Shown here piece by piece: positions 25,601 through 39,400 of a stretch of 64,000 nucleotides of DNA (the stretch's first letter is position 1; each line of letters begins with the position of its first letter). Origin of the DNA: Dolomedes plantarius. Its lineage: Eukaryota > Arthropoda > Arachnida > Araneae > Dolomedidae. The DNA lies in NCBI GenBank assembly GCA_907164885.2, contig OU015490.1, positions 232,226,241 through 232,290,240 of the forward strand, read 5' to 3'. The notes beneath the pieces were generated by a model that was not told the origin of the DNA, did no database searches, and was given only the letters and a program-made list of their open reading frames with translations. A program made the position numbers and the translations under genes.

Positions 25601-27387
25601 TAAAAATTTAATTTAAAAAAATCTAAGAAGAATTTTTCAAAAATCTTTCTTAGAGCACCCTTACACTATAAGAATCACCATGGAAGATTTCAGCCCTTTA
25701 TGTCTAGCGGTTAGGTCTGTGATTGTCTGTTAGTCACTCAGTCAGTTACGGATGTGTTTTATATATATATAGATAATATTAAAATATCCGCATAATTTCA
25801 GAAATAATTTTCATGGTTTGACAGCTGCTTAGTTTCTCGCATGGTAAGAATGTGGTGAGGAACAAGATAGAAATGAAAACAGTTCCTTCCGTTTTTCTAC
25901 AAGTGTGCTTGACGAGTACTTAATGTAAGCTCACTTCGTTACAGTGCTGATATCTAGCTGGAAGCTAAGTTTCTCATGCTCACTGTTAAGCAAATCCCAT
26001 ACAATGAACTCTGTACCTGCGTCAATCTGAATATTCAAATCACAAGGGTTTTCAAGTCACGATGCATGATACGCATAGTTTTAAAATTGAATCTTTAAAA
26101 TCAAAGGCTTATAGCAATTCAACCTACATCATTCTTGTACTGATGGCAGGATTTTATATCAGCAACAATCAGGCCACTTTACATATCAATCTCCAATCTA
26201 TATATTTAAGTTGCTAAGCCAACTTTTGGGGTAGTCCGTGAGAGATAACTTCATTTTGGTCTTAAACGAAAGATTGTAATCTGTAGATTTTTCAAATTTG
26301 GTTTTAGTAACCGCAATTTCTATTTATTAGCGATAATTTACAATTAAAAATTTTTTATGCGCATGCTCAGTGGCATGTTTAAATCTGGCTCTAGAAACGC
26401 ACTATGTCTGCGCATGCTCAGTGACATGTTTTAATGATAAACACGTTTATTCCGAGGAGTCTCTCTAGATCTCTCTCTGCCTATTTTAAATTTATGATAA
26501 TTATGTTTGTGAAATATAAGATTAAACCCGATGGAAATTGTTTCTTTCGCGCTGTTTAATTAGCGATAATTTACAATTTTAAAAAAAAAATTGCTTTATG
26601 CGCATACTCAGTGACATTTTTAAATCTGGCTTTAGATACTCACTAAGCACGAGGGCGCTTAAGCACGTTAATTTGTTTCTGCGCACTATTATGATTTTCA
26701 ACATTTGGCAATGATGTGTTGAGTATAATTTGTGTATTAGTACATTTATTTACTATCTAGCCTTTATGTTTTGACGGGTACGAACTAGTAACGCTCTAAG
26801 AATCGTGTACTAGTGGATAGAATGTAACATTTGCACTTGAAAAATATACTGCAAGTGTTCTCAGTTTCCATATCTTTGCATACAATAGTATTTTAACAAA
26901 GTTTGTTAAAGACAAAATAGGTTTTATGATATTTTTTTTAAAAATTAATAACATTTTACTTTTCATACTTAATAAACATACCCAATAAAGTACACCTCAA
27001 TCAGTAATTTTAAAACTTAGCATTGAGAAAAAGACACATAAAAAATTAAATGAAAAACGCACTATCTGATACTGGAGCATGATAATTTATAATACTTAAT
27101 AACAGAGAAAATGCCAGTCTTAAATAATATCAATGCCAGAAATCAGATCACATTCCGTAGGTATCATTATTTTGTTGTTTAAACAGGGAAACATTTTGTT
27201 TTTGCATTAAAGAATTTCTGCTAGATTCACATTTTAACGTAGGATTACGTTCCTCCGGAAAGGAAAATGTCAGACGCTAAAACCGTCCGTCCATCCGTCC
27301 TCGCGAGTTATAAATTACGTAGCGGGCCAAACCCAGATTTTATTGCTTAGACAACGGAAAAGAACCAAAATGCGTCAAATTTCGACA

Positions 27388-27422
<35 letters not shown>

Positions 27423-30400
27423 GTACAAATATATAGAGACATATATACAGATCACATGTATACATATATACATACAAAAGATGTAAGCAACAGCGAGTAA
27501 TCCTACGTTAATAACCCGCGGAAGTTTCGTAAGAAGAGACTATCTGAAAGTTTTTTTTTTTTTTTTTTTTCATTCTGCATCGTAAATATTTACATGCAGT
27601 TAACATTAATTATTGTTGTCCAAACTTTTATTTAAAACTAAAAATTAAGCGATACGAATATCAAAATCTACATATTTCATTATTTAATGTTCTTGAATAA
27701 GGAAAATTTTATTCAATAAAAATAGAATGGTGGCAGATCCTGAAAATAAACTTTCACATTTTCAGAGTGCAATAATAAATGCTTACCTTAAACAGATGTT
27801 AATATTTAATGCAGAATCTCGAAATTTCTCCTTGATATTGTCTGGGAGAAACAAAGTATATTGCATGATTATTTAATTGAAAAATATTTATCACGAAATA
27901 CAAGATATAATTATAAACTAACATTATGTTGTACGATTAATAAAGCACTACTCTCTTGTTTAAATAAAGTATCATAATCTTATGAAGAAAAAATCTCGGA
28001 AATGTTCTACAGGGTGATTTTTTTTAAACTGACACTGCTCAAAGTCATCTGTAGCGGGATCTATCAGCCGGAATTCCACGAAAGTTGATAGAGGGACTAA
28101 GGACGACATGGGAAAGAATTTCCTTGAAAACAAATTCGTTCAGCGCGAATATTTTGGGCTATAAAGATCGGTGCGTAATCTGTTGCACCTTCGCTTTACA
28201 GAAAGAAGAAATGACCATCAGTCACTTTTTTCCCCTTGCATGGCCACCTCGCTGCCCGGATCTAACCCATGAGACATTTTTCTGTGGGGTTATTTGAAGT
28301 TTAAGGTGTATCTCGGTGTCGTCTCGAACTTGACGGCTCTAAAGGACAACATATCCCGGACTTTGATTAACATTCCTGGTGACATGTTTTCGCCTGGCCG
28401 TTGAGAACAGGCCGTTGTATCCAGGTGGCAATAGGTCGTCCACCAGGACTGAGGTGACATTGAAGGAGGGAGAAGTGAATTTGCTGCATAAGTGGTGTTG
28501 CAGTGAAATTTCTTTGTTATTCATTTATCTGCTTATAAAGTTTTCGGTATTTATCCCTTATGTTTATAGCCCGAAATACTGGCGCTGCTGTCGACTACAT
28601 AGTCATAAATTTGTATTTTGATGTTTTACTTGCCTTGATGCAAATTTTCGGGTGTGCCGACAACAAAAGCGCCATATCTCCCCTTATCGGCCACTTTTGG
28701 ATCTATTTTTTTTTTTTTGTCAAGGAAACTCTTTCCCATGTCGTCCTTAGTCCCTCTATCAATTTTGATAGAATTCCGGCTGATAGACCGCGCTACATAT
28801 GGCTGTGATTAGTGTCAGTTTAAAAAAAATCACCCTGTATATGTTAGAACCAAAAAAAGGATACTCATTTACCGAGTGAGAAAATCGTTTAAAAACAAAA
28901 GCTACCTTACCCATGGAAATTCATATATACCACAACCAAATGCATTTCAATTTCTCATCATGAGTTGATTAAAGTTAAATTTAATGAAACAGTTAATTAG
29001 ACATCCTTCGCAGTGTAATTATTGTGTAGCTCAACAATTCATACCAGTGCATAATAATAGTATTTCATTAACACGACTTGAGATGTTTTTGTTCGAAAGA
29101 TATATCTCACTAAGTGACATTCTTGTGCAGCATCAGAACGAAATTTGATTTCCTTTGATGAGTTATTAAGATATATGATAGAAGTTTTTAGATCAGTAGT
29201 TTTATTTTACAAAGCGAAATCCCTAATCAGCACCAAAATAAACCCTAATTTTGCTCGATGAATCGTTTAACACTACACTGAATGTTAAAATTTAACATAC
29301 AAATCAGCTGGATAAAGAGTAAAATTGTGAAGCTCATCTTTAAAGTAAAAAACAAAGATTAAATTTTCTTCAATTTACCTCTATCAATTGGTACATCTTC
29401 ATTTTCTTGTCTTTTTCCATTTTCAGGATCTTTAGCTGTTTTAAAATTATTTAAATTACTTTAAATAAATGTCAAACTTACTGTGGCAAAATACAATTCA
29501 TATATTTCAAATTTCTATTTTGACTTCATTAACCTTTTTAATATTATTTGCAATTTATTTAAATTTATATTTTCAGATTTATACAATGAACTTACATTTT
29601 AATTTCAAAAATTGTACAGCATTTTAGAAACACATGAATCTAAAAATAGGTCTAAAAATACATGAATGATTATTTCTTTTGAAAGTTTCTTTTGTAATAC
29701 ATTTCCTTAAAACCGCTGTGTACTAACCCTATTGATTCGCTCACCTCGATGTTAATCTATGGAGAAAATGAGTCTACTATTTCCAGCTACATAAATGCTG
29801 ATAATCCATTAAAATTGGAATTTTCAGATAGCATGACCTTTTCTGCGCCTTGAAACAGGATTCATTTTATGAAATGCGTCCACCAAAGGTATTTATGAGC
29901 GTTTAAAACACAGTATACCAGATTTTTCTTCCTGAATAATTTAAATTTTCAAATATTATTTGCAATTAAAAAAAGAAAAATGCCCCAAGGTGTAAAATTT
30001 ATTTAGGAATAAATTTTTTTTAAACATTCAATCCAAATCGACAATCCTTGGAAAAAATTTTCTACATAGGACAACACTGAGGTGAGAAAATCCAACAGGT
30101 TTAGTACATAGCAGCCTTTATTCTCCCAAACATTTGTTTTCGTTAAGGAAGGAAATGAACTATAAATCCGAAAATACTAAATAGAGAGATAATTTATTTT
30201 ACATTATTAAGAGTGAAATTATATTACGATATGACAAATATTTGTATAAGACTTTTTCTTTCAAGTCCTTCACTAATAACTGCTGGCAGGGGACGTAATT
30301 TTATGCGTAACCGAAAGCTATAAAAGTGATTGTAGGTGTTTGTCAGGTCATATTCATGCGTTTATGAGACAATGAGTAAGTCAAAGGAGCTAAGACCCTT

Positions 30401-33400
30401 TGATTGTGGCATTATAGTGGGATGCTACCTTTGTGGGAAATCAGTTCGGGAAATTTCGGACATTCTACAAAAGTCAAAATCCACTGTGAGTGATGTAATT
30501 GTGAAGTGGAAACGTCGAGGCAGTGAAACTGCAGAAAAACGAAGTGGCAGGCCGAAATAAATTAGGGAACGCAGCAGTAGCACTTTGAAAAGGATAGTGA
30601 AACAAAATTGCAAATCCTCGTTGATTGAAATCACTCAGGAGCTCCAAAGTTCATCAGGCGTTAGTCCTAGTAGCAGGACCATTCGTCGGGAGTTAAAAAA
30701 CCTGGGATTCCATGGTCGAAAAGCCGCTCACTAGCCGAAAATCACTCCCCAGAATGTGAAGCGTCGATTGCAATGGTGCGAAGCTCACCTTCATTGGACT
30801 GTGGACATGTGGGAAAATGTTTTTTGGAGTGATAAATTTCGCTTTGCAATCTGGCAGCTCGAAGGACGCGTCTGGGTTTTGCGGATGTCCGGCGAGTGCT
30901 TCTTGCGTGACTGAATTGTGGACTGTTAATTTTGGTGGTGGCAGCATCATGATGTGGCGGGAGTGTTTCATGGTTTGTCACTTGACTCAGTTCAGAATTT
31001 TGGAACCGGCACCTCAGCCAATCGGTCTCCGACCCTTGTGGTGCTAAGTTAAAACCGGAGCAGCCTTCTTCGAGCCTAGTGGCCTTGATCTGATGTTGCT
31101 GTCGGTCAAGGGGCATATGCCTCAAAACAACACACAACATCATCTATACCTAAGTAAATTCTTGCATTGATTTTTTTTGCAGGAATCCAAAGCCATAAAT
31201 ATAAATATTGTTTAATCTGCCCGCTATTTTTTTTATGTTTTCGTCTGTTTTTACTTTTATTTCATCGTCTATAAATTTGGAAAATATTATGGTTTCAAAG
31301 AATGGTACACAGTTTGATGACAAATACTTCGGTTTTCAATCCTGGGTAATTTGGAAGAAATCAGAAGAAAATGCAAGAGCGCATGGAGCATTTTGAAAAA
31401 TTCTAGCATTTTTGATTTTTTTTTCAAAACATGACTTATTCTTCCTCAAAATACTAAGTGTCTTCAATGTAGCAAAATGTATATTAATTATTATCACTTT
31501 GTATATAGAGTAAAATACTGAAAATTAAGGAACAACAGGTTGAAGGTCCCTTGTATATTCTAGAATGTATATTCCAGTACAGTGATAAACAAGCGTAATT
31601 TTTTACGGTTTTTATTCATTTGTTTTTGTAATACGTCATTTAAAGTCAAGATTCCGCTTATAATATATTTGAGTTTATAAATAAAAGGTTTTATTAAATA
31701 AAATATGGTACTTGGAGACACTGATGTAGTTTATAAATTGAAAGTATAGTGTGTGTAATAACAATAATAATATATTAATAGAAAATGAATTATAAAGCGA
31801 ATGGCTATTTAAATTATTTTTTCTGTCTGAAACAGAAGGCAGTACTTAAAATCTTTAGTTTAATAAAAAAAATTCCTATAGGCACATATCCAAACTACAA
31901 CCACATAATGCTTGAAATTTTTAAAGACTGCGCTTGCTAGACTTTATTAACTGTTTATAATCTATGGAGGATTTTTTTCGTTCGCCAATTTCGTAGAGAG
32001 AAACTTCTGTTCTCTCATATTTCTCTATAAAAGCTTCACTTTATATTTTTTCTAGGTTTATCTAATTAAAATTTTCTTACAGTAAATAAACTGGAATAAA
32101 TGGTTTAAACATTTTTTTTTCAATGCCTGATAGCGCATACAGATTTGTACAGCGTTCTCTGCATCTGCCAGTGATTTATGTCTCTCTGTACTCTCTACTA
32201 TGCGGGATCGCCTCCTCTGGCGGTCCATCAAAGAAAGAGAGTGGGGGATCAGCGGGTCAAATGGTGTCGAGCGGGGTCGGGGGACACACCGCATCAAAAG
32301 AAATCTTGCGGCGGGAATGGGGGTGGTTCTAAATACCGTGTCTAATGTTACCGTGACTAATGTGATGACAGGAGTCGGGGAGAGAACTCTGTACCAATGT
32401 ATATGCACCATGAGAGCTGAGTGATACTCTTTTCCCGAATAGAAGCCAGAAGTGTGTGACCACTTCGCAGCATGCATTGCATGCGCTCCCCAGGTGTACC
32501 ACAGTAGTCGCCTCCACGCCACACACGATTGGTCTCGTAATTATGAACCCAGTCCAGTGACCAGACTTGAACTCGCACCTCCAGAGGCAATTTTTGGGTA
32601 CTTGGAGGACATTGTAGCCACGACAGATTTTTCCCATTCACCAGCCGCCTTTAGCGTATAATTCGGCGGTTCTGTCAATGTCGGGAATCGAACCAGAAAG
32701 TTGCCGGTCACTGGCCCGACGGCTGTCCTGACCGGGCCACTGCGCCCCTGCCGGCAAAGTTTAAAGTAAGGTCAGGTTTAAAGAGATTTGATATATTTCT
32801 GAGTCCAAATAGCATTGTTGTACTGTAGCCCTCTATTTTTTAATTGAGATCTTTCGTGTTTGCCAATGCCGGTTCCTCCATTAACACATTTGCACATAAT
32901 CTGCGAGAATTGTTGATAGCTTTCCGCGGGGGACTCGTATAGGTGAAAAAATACCACCACGTGGTGCCACCTCAATTTTGCCTGAACCCCCTCCCCTTCG
33001 CGGCATCTCAGGGCAGTCCTACCTTTCCCCACCCTCTCTGACTCGAAGACCTTTCCAATCAATCATTTTTACGGGCCCCATATTCAGCCTAGAAACGAAA
33101 GATTTTCTTGCCGTTCGTGGGGATTGAAACCGAGTACTCCCAACGGCCTTCGGAACATTTTAAAGAATGTTTTGTAACTAGAAAACATTGCAAAATATCC
33201 CTCATTATTTTTGGATTTCAGGATACACTATCTGTGCCAAAATTATCCGGACGCCCTCCTAAAGAAGTGGATCTGACAGGTGACATAATTTGATGCGTAA
33301 CCGAAAGCTATAAAAGTGTTGGTAGTGGTTTCTCAGGTCATATTTATCCGTTTGTGACACAATGAGTAAGTCAAAGGAGCTTAGTCACTTTGATCGTGGC

Positions 33401-36400
33401 ATTATAGTGGGATGCCACCTTTGTGGGAAATCAGTTCCTGAAATTTCGGACATTCTACAGAAGCCAAAATCCACAAAATCCACGTCGAAGCAGTGAAACT
33501 GCAGAAAAACGAAATGAAAAGAGTATGAAACGAATGAAAACGAAATGAAAACGAATGAAAAATGAAAACAGTAAAAGTGCCAGGCCGAAAAAAAGTTAGT
33601 GAACGGAGCAGTAGAACGCTGAAAAGGGCATTGAAAAAAAATCGTATGTCCTCGTTGATTGAATTCACTCAGGAGTTCCGAAGTTCATCAGGCGTTAGTG
33701 CTAGCAGCAGGACTGTTCGTCGAGAATTAAAAAACAGTGGTATTCCATGGTCGTTGAGCCGCTCACAAGCCGAACATCACTCCCCAGAATGCGAAGCGTC
33801 GATTGCAATGGTGCAAAGCTCACCGTCATTGGACTGTGGATATGTGGAAAAATGTTCTTTGGAGTGATGAATCTCGCTTTACAATCTGGCAGTCCGATGG
33901 ACATGTCTGGGTTCGGTGGATGCCCGGCGAGCGCTTCTTTCGTGACTGCATTGTGCCGACTGTTAAGTTTGGTGATGGCAGCATCATGATGTGGGGTGTG
34001 TTTTATGGTTTGAGCTGGGTTCCTTAGTTCATGTGGTTGGAAACATGCACGCTAAGATGTATGTGGACATTCTGGACAATGCTGCTCTCCCAACTCTATG
34101 ACAATATTTCGGGGGAATCCCATTTCTAATCCAGTAGGATAACTGTTTAATTCACACATCGAGACTTGCGCAGGCATGGTTTGACGAAATGGATCTACAA
34201 AAAAGGGGCTGGCCTTCTCAGAGTCCCGATCTAAATACAATTGAACACCTTTGGGACGAATTAGAACGCAGATTACAAATCCAGCCAAATCGACCATCCT
34301 CACTGCCAGCATTTACTTCACCTGTGATGGACGCCTGGAAGTCAATTCCTATAGACACCTATCAAAAACTGGTGGAAAATCTCCCCAGCAGGCTGTCATC
34401 GATGCAAAAGGAGGACCAACATCATATTAATATATGCCTCAGGACTTTCAGAGTCCGATAACCTATTTTTCCATTTTCTGAAAACTGGCTTTACATTTGA
34501 AATACCAGTACATTTCCAGTAACGCAACAACTAACACTAGATTATATTTTCTGAAAAATATCTATAAATAATATCCAGCGACCGGTACAAAAGTAATTTA
34601 GGACATAACCAACAACTGCTTTCAGTCACGGGTAATTAAAATATACACATTTTTTGTATATTCGTTATCTGAACAACGATTTAGTTAACTATTCATAGTT
34701 TACAGAAGTATTAACATATATAATACAGGGTCATAGAAAAAGGTGTCCGTGCACTGAAAAAATGCAACTTGAAAAAAAGAATCATATAATAGAACTCATG
34801 AAGTTATTTTTTGGCCAAAAGATGCAGAAAAGAATCATGTTTCGGACATTATCTAGTAGGTTTCTATACGAGCACCCCCGGTAGTCGATATCCATTGAGG
34901 CACGCCCGATCATAGCAGGAGCAATCGTTATTGCAGCAGTGATTCTGTCTGATCTAGTTCCTCATCTTCTGTGCGTACACAATAATTTCAGACAACACAA
35001 TAGGAAAAGGTCTAGAAGAGTCAAATCGGGGCTCTTTGGTGGCCAAAAGAGTGGACTGTCCCTTCATATCCAACGGCAAAACTCATGTAGGTTGAAGCGC
35101 AACGTCAGACTGTTAGCGCACGCCCCCCGCGCAGTCACCGTCACCATGACAGGTAAAAATAAAACACCCAGATTTAACATACCATCTGCTGCAACGCAAA
35201 ATCCTATCAGTCAATTGTTGTTCCCGGTGTGCACAACTTAATTCACGGATACCTTTTCCATAACCATGTATATTGGTTTGTTCATACACTTTGTATAAAA
35301 TTTCTTCAGAGGGCGCGGTGGTCCGGTTGGCAAGATCAGCGGGCCGGTGATCTGAACGTCCCTGGTTCGAAGCTAGTCGCCGCAAATCCATCGCCGTATT
35401 CACTAATGGTGGCCGGGGCACATAAATAGGGCTTTGCTACAATGTCCTCCAAGTTCTCAAATTTACCTCTGGAGGTGTGGGGTCAGGTGTCCCGGTCTCG
35501 TCACTTGACTCGGTTCAAAATTACGGGACCGATGTTCTTCGAGGTTAAGTAAGACTTCAGCCCTAGTGGTACCTCGCCTTAAAGTGAAGCTGCACACCAT
35601 CCTTCGCCAAGGACCAAGGTCATTTGGAATTGGTGTAGGATTTCCTACACCAAGGGGATTGGAAACAACAACAAAATTTCTTCAGTTACACTAGGGCCTT
35701 GCAGTTTTTAAGGGAAACAAATATATACTCTTTTCACACGATAAAACATCAGGCTCTATTCACAGATTTTTTTCCTTAGTTGCGTCTGTCACCTCAAAAT
35801 ACAAACTTCATTTGTCCTTCATTTATCTAACGTATATACGGGATATTTTTTGTGAACTTTAATTAAGTATTGACATATGTTTTGGAGTTCTGAATCATAT
35901 AGTTATTGATTAATAAATGTATTTCTTGGGAGGTAGAGCTATTTGAATTTGAGATCATCAATAAATTTCTAATGTCTGTATAGAAACATGGCTTTAAAAT
36001 CTTACCTAAATTTTCATTGACAAGTTTTATCAAATGCTGGATATTTTCGACTTCAGTAACAGTCTCCTTTATTTCAAACTAAAATGAAAACAGCAAAATA
36101 AATTGATATAATAAATATCATAATTCGTATGATTTTACCTAACACCCTTTCGCGTTGGCTACGTTAATATTCGGTGAATAATTTCTTCAGCGTTCCGAAC
36201 GTAGGACAAATACCTTAAATTTTGTGTCAGTGATCACGAAATTTATGGATATAACTGTAAGGCCGGCCGCACAATGAACGCAATAAAACAGTGCGCAACG
36301 TTTCTGTTGCTAAGAGTTGCGCAACCAAAATATTCTATCGTGGAAAATGGTGATACATTTTGACTTGCAACGGTAGGTTGATTTGATATTTCATCAGTAG

Positions 36401-39400
36401 TAAGTAAGAACACGGGAATTGAAGAGATCTGCAATATTTTGTTCTTTGTTGAGTGAAGTGTTCAGTTTTGAGAAAGTTGTTTGGTCATAATTGAGGGTGA
36501 TATGGCAAGTGAGGAAGTAGAAGTAGCTATTCTTTTGTGGCAACTTATAAATCTAAGAAAAACATAGCTTATAAAATATTAAAAAAAATCAGTAATAAAA
36601 GAAAGTAAGCGAAGTTTTTTTCTCGTTCTACCAATTTTGCCGCTCTAGGCAGATGCCCTGCTTGCGCCCCCCCTAGATCTGGCCCTGAGTGACGAAACCC
36701 TATTTTTCTTTTTTACCAATATTTTAAAAAATGGGGGTGTCTGGATGACTTGAGGGCGATGTTTATTCGATTAAATGTGTGATAAACTGTTGGGGTACAT
36801 TCCTGGAATGTTCATTTCCTCAGCTATATCTTGACAAATTGATTTTATTACATCTTGTTTGTGGTGGTCCTTCGATCTAAAATCATAAATATCTGTCCTT
36901 GCGTGGATAAGAACTATCAACCTGTCAGCATCAACCTCCATCTCTTTTTATTATGATAATTCAAAAATCCTCAACACGGAGCATTAATGAAAATAAAATG
37001 CTCTTGTTCCCGCACATGCGCAGATGAAATGTTTCTCCAGCTGTGTGTCAAGAAACATCGGTCCGCGAAGCATTCACTTTTGTCGCAGCAACGTTTCCGA
37101 AATGACGCGGGGTGTTTCAAAACAATGTTGCATCCGGTATGCAACACTCTGCTTTGATAATATTGCAGACGATGCATCGGATACAGAAAGCTAGAAACAG
37201 AAACGTTGCGCACTGTTTTGTTTCATTCAGTGTGTGGCCGGTCTAAGCTTTCGTATTTGTCATGTTAGAAGAGAATAGGAAGAAAATTTGATCAACTCTT
37301 TTGGGAATAAACTCTCTACCCTCTGATGATTCAGCAGTTTCGCAAAATACATAAATTTAATCTTGTTCATCCCGACAAGATCGAGCTCATAACTGTTTGA
37401 GGAGAAAAGAATATTTTCTATTATTTTGACTGTAATATATACGATCTTACAAAAGATTAATAAGGATTTTTTTTTTTCAAATTGATCTGAATTTTGGACA
37501 CTGGCATCATTTACAAATAAATCTGGGGGTTATTTAAGGAAAAAATCAAAGAAGCTAATTTGGAGCAGCTTAGAAAATTGTCATTTAGCGAAAAAGAGAT
37601 CAAATCTAGAACTATATAGGGGTTTTAAGGGAGTCCAGGACACGACATTCTTCGAATTCTTTAAAGAAATTTATTGAATTAAAAATTTCTGTGTTTTTTC
37701 CGCTTAAAATGACGTTTAAATCATGTTTCAATCTTAATTTGCACAGGAGATATAATTATTTTTATTTGCAACATTCTAATAGCAGCCAATATTTGTTTAT
37801 ACGTTTAAATGCGTTTTTCTGCATGATGTTTTTTTTCACCATTTCTCGTCTTTAAATTCTTATAAGTCAAAACCGTTAAAGATAAATGGCTCAAACTTGG
37901 AAAATGTCTTTTTCAATTATTTCACTCTAGTTTTGAATCAGCAAATTTGAAAAAAAAAAATAATTACTTTTGAAAATGTGATTTTTTTAAATATAAGTTA
38001 CGTAATATTTTTTTTAAATTTTTACTCTAAATATTTTTATTTTTTTAATTAATATTTTTTAAATGCTGAATCAAAATTAAAACTTATATATTTCTGTTTA
38101 ATTAAATGAAAAATCTTAAAATTCGACATATTTCGAGTTATGACGATTTTAAATTACCACAGTTTTTTTTTTTAAATTACTTTATGAGAAGTATTATGAT
38201 GTCGTTTTGTTTACAAATTATATAGTTAATCAGCACAAAAAATTCAAAAATTTTACTCAATAAATAAAAAAAAATTGAATGTGTCCTGGACCCTCTCTAT
38301 GTGGCAAGATGGTGTGTTACATCTCAATGAACTAAATTTTTATCAGTGGGGAAAAAAGACTAACTAAAAACTCCAAGGAGAATATTTCAGGCATATTAAA
38401 TCTGAACACATCCTAGACGCAAGGCTAAATGTAAATGGTCCGACTACCATGAAAATTGTTTTTGATTTTCAAAATTTAGAACTTGAAGACTATTGCCACT
38501 TAAGTGTCAGGAAATAGGCTTACAGAGTAGAACAAAACCCACATTGTGTTGTAAAGTAATTGAAAGAAAGAAAGAAGAAACACAGATTTTAAATAAACAT
38601 ACAATACATGTAAAGTATAAATAGGGAATACGTTTAGATTAACAAATATCAATTTATATAAAATTAAGAGAGTTTTATGGGAGTTAAAATTTTCCTTTTC
38701 GGATGCTTTGTTCAATAAATTTATGTTCCAAAAAAGTATCGAAATAGAAGGGATAAATAAAGTAAATTTAGTTTCTTATTAGACAGTTTTCTGACATAAG
38801 CAATATATTCTTTAAAATATATTGAACATTTTTATCGCAATTTTAAAAGTAGTCAAGTGATTCAATAGTCTCCTAATATTTGAAGATCATTTATACATTA
38901 TACTTAGAATATTGTTATAAATCAAACATTAAAGTAATGATCCGTAAAAGTTATACCGTAGTATATTACTTATATCTGCTTCGAAAGTGCCTAAAATATT
39001 AATGAATGCTATAACAAAGAGATGTAAACTACAAACAGGTTGTCTTCGAATAAACATCTAGATATGTTATGGGAACAGGACTGCCTTCAAATTAAATCAC
39101 TTCATCGAAATTTATTTGGGGATTTAATTAGGCGACATGTAGTTTTCTTCCAGATTTTTAAATCCAATCATTTACTTGAACCAATAATGGAATGTTTAAA
39201 TTAATTCTTAATGCCGGTTTGGAATAAACAAGCATAAACTTCGGTTATTTGTTTAGATTACACCAAAAGGAAGATGTTTACGTTGCATCTATGATCAACC
39301 AGTACCCCTATCATAAACAATTCTCTTAAGCAAAGTTTTCACAAATTTCAAATGCACGAATAAAGCAAGGAAAAAATCGACTGGCGATGTACGTTTGAAT

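Noticed and set aside
27508..27552. Helitron 3' end (hairpin after the TTAA)
   Set aside because: A small hairpin exists in the related copy at 42950, but no CTRR terminus or AT insertion site was found.
35308..35390. Possible tRNA gene (A and B boxes)
   Set aside because: The body and AAC-rich tail that follow show it is the head of a SINE.
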